From assembly GCA_003448675.1 (NCBI GenBank), contig DLXZ01000129.1, positions 19,059 to 26,283 of the forward strand: a stretch of DNA of 7,225 nt, read 5' to 3'. The first letter of the stretch is position 1, and the number at the start of each line of letters is the position of its first letter. Source of the DNA: Porticoccaceae bacterium (GTDB lineage Bacteria > Pseudomonadota > Gammaproteobacteria > Pseudomonadales > Porticoccaceae). The position numbers and the translations under genes are program-made. The notes below the pieces were generated by a model. The model was given only the letters and a program-made list of their open reading frames with translations, was not told the DNA's origin and did not search any database. Below, piece after piece: positions 6,411 to 7,225 of the stretch.

Positions 6411-7225
6411 ATGGTTGATTTTTCAGAAAAACTCTACACGGCTGGCTCGGTGCGTGAGCTTGACCGGCGAGCCATAGAAGGCCACGGTATCCCCGGCATT
6501 GTACTCATGAAGCGGGCAGGAGAGTCAGCTTTCCAGCAAATACTCCGTCATTGGCCCGAAGTGAGCCTCCTCACGGTCTATTGCGGTGGCGGCAATAACG
6601 GAGGTGACGGCTACATTATTGCCGGCCTGGCGGCGCAGCGTGGACTTCGAGTGAGGCTTATCCAGCTTGTTGGCGCGGAAAGGCTTAAAGGCGATGCCGC
6701 GCGGGCCTGGGAGTTTGCCCGCCAGGAAGGGGTGCCGATGCGAGCGTTTGATGCGCCCGCTGATGAACCGTCGGGTACCGGCACTGGCGATTCTGATAGT
6801 GAACGGGAGGTCATAGTTGATGCCCTGCTGGGTACCGGCATTCAGGGCGAGGTGCGGGAAACGTATGTCCGCGCCATGGAAATCATCAATCGGTCTGGCA
6901 AGCCGGTGTTGGCCGTGGATATTCCTTCCGGTCTGGACAGCGATACCGGCGCGGTGCGCGGCATTGCGATCAAGGCCGATGTAACTGTGACTTTTATTGG
7001 TATGAAAGTGGGGCTGTTGACTGGCAGAGGACCCGCGCTATGCGGCGACTTGAAGTATCAGGATCTCTCGGTACCGAATGCGGTTCACCGGGATATGCCC
7101 GTGGCAGCTCGGCGCCTGGATCTGAGCACATTGACCAGCGTTTACCTGCCCCCGCGGGATCGAGATGCCCACAAGGGCAAGTTCGGCCATGTGTTGGTGA
7201 TCGGCGGCGATGAAGGCTTTGGCGG
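6411..7225 (+). CDS. nnr: Bifunctional NAD(P)HX epimerase/dehydratase, N-terminal part (cut by window edge)
   Basis: Nnr (YjeF) repairs hydrated NADH and NADPH. Its N-terminal domain epimerises the R and S hydrates, and its C-terminal domain dehydrates the S form using ADP. About 271 residues are present. LYTAGSVRELDRRAI opens the epimerase domain, GGGNNGGDG is at 59-67, and VDALLGTG and DIPSGLDSDTG (from D170) follow. FIGMKVG with K199 and LLTGRG come next. The dehydratase domain begins with PPRDRDAHKGKFGHVLVIGGD (H254) and is cut off. An in-frame ATG at 6390 would add seven residues; neither start has a good ribosome binding site, and 6411 fits the family better. A Gly/Ser/Asp-rich stretch precedes VDALLGTG. 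The divergent queG partner is conserved. Confidence 0.94.
   Translation, partial: MVDFSEKLYTAGSVRELDRRAIEGHGIPGIVLMKRAGESAFQQILRHWPEVSLLTVYCGGGNNGGDGYIIAGLAAQRGLRVRLIQLVGAERLKGDAARAWEFARQEGVPMRAFDAPADEPSGTGTGDSDSEREVIVDALLGTGIQGEVRETYVRAMEIINRSGKPVLAVDIPSGLDSDTGAVRGIAIKADVTVTFIGMKVGLLTGRGPALCGDLKYQDLSVPNAVHRDMPVAARRLDLSTLTSVYLPPRDRDAHKGKFGHVLVIGGDEGFG

Overview
This window looks like an ordinary housekeeping stretch of a gammaproteobacterial chromosome. The base composition is moderately GC-rich, and every protein reads closest, from memory, to Escherichia coli and Pseudomonas orthologues. The divergent ispB / rplU-rpmA-obgE pair and the divergent queG / nnr pair are both classic gammaproteobacterial arrangements. 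A Pseudomonas- or Cellvibrio-like marine or soil lineage would fit, but the genus cannot be fixed by eye. I see no insertion sequence, phage gene, CRISPR array, tRNA or rRNA. I also see no defence, toxin or biosynthetic system, and no convincing undescribed system.

Layout. Bases 1-159 (-) hold the first 53 codons of pgi (glucose-6-phosphate isomerase), cut by the window edge. Bases 255-1217 (-) are ispB, the polyprenyl diphosphate synthase for the ubiquinone side chain. A 287-base divergent control region follows. Next, on +, come rplU (L21) and rpmA (L27), a rho-independent terminator, obgE (ribosome-assembly GTPase) and proB (glutamate 5-kinase). A perfect 18-bp inverted repeat forms a two-way terminator between proB and the convergent rpsT (S20). 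Upstream of rpsT on the same strand is queG (epoxyqueuosine reductase). Divergent from queG, nnr (bifunctional NAD(P)HX epimerase/dehydratase) runs off the right edge. No stretch above 300 bases lacks a gene.

Functional theme. L21, L27, Obg and S20 all serve ribosome assembly, and QueG finishes a tRNA anticodon modification, so much of the window concerns translation. ProB starts proline synthesis, IspB feeds ubiquinone synthesis, Nnr repairs damaged nicotinamide cofactors and Pgi belongs to central sugar metabolism.

The features most worth a second look are in the non-coding parts. They are three hairpins in the rplU leader, three consecutive inverted repeats before obgE, a dyad over the likely queG transcription start, and non-AUG starts for obgE (GTG) and rpsT (GTG). 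The nearest TTG in the ispB frame is really part of a perfect -35 box. The junction that places the ispB-to-rpsT block beside the queG-nnr block may be a lineage-specific gene order. Promoter calls were made by eye against the sigma-70 consensus and are tentative.
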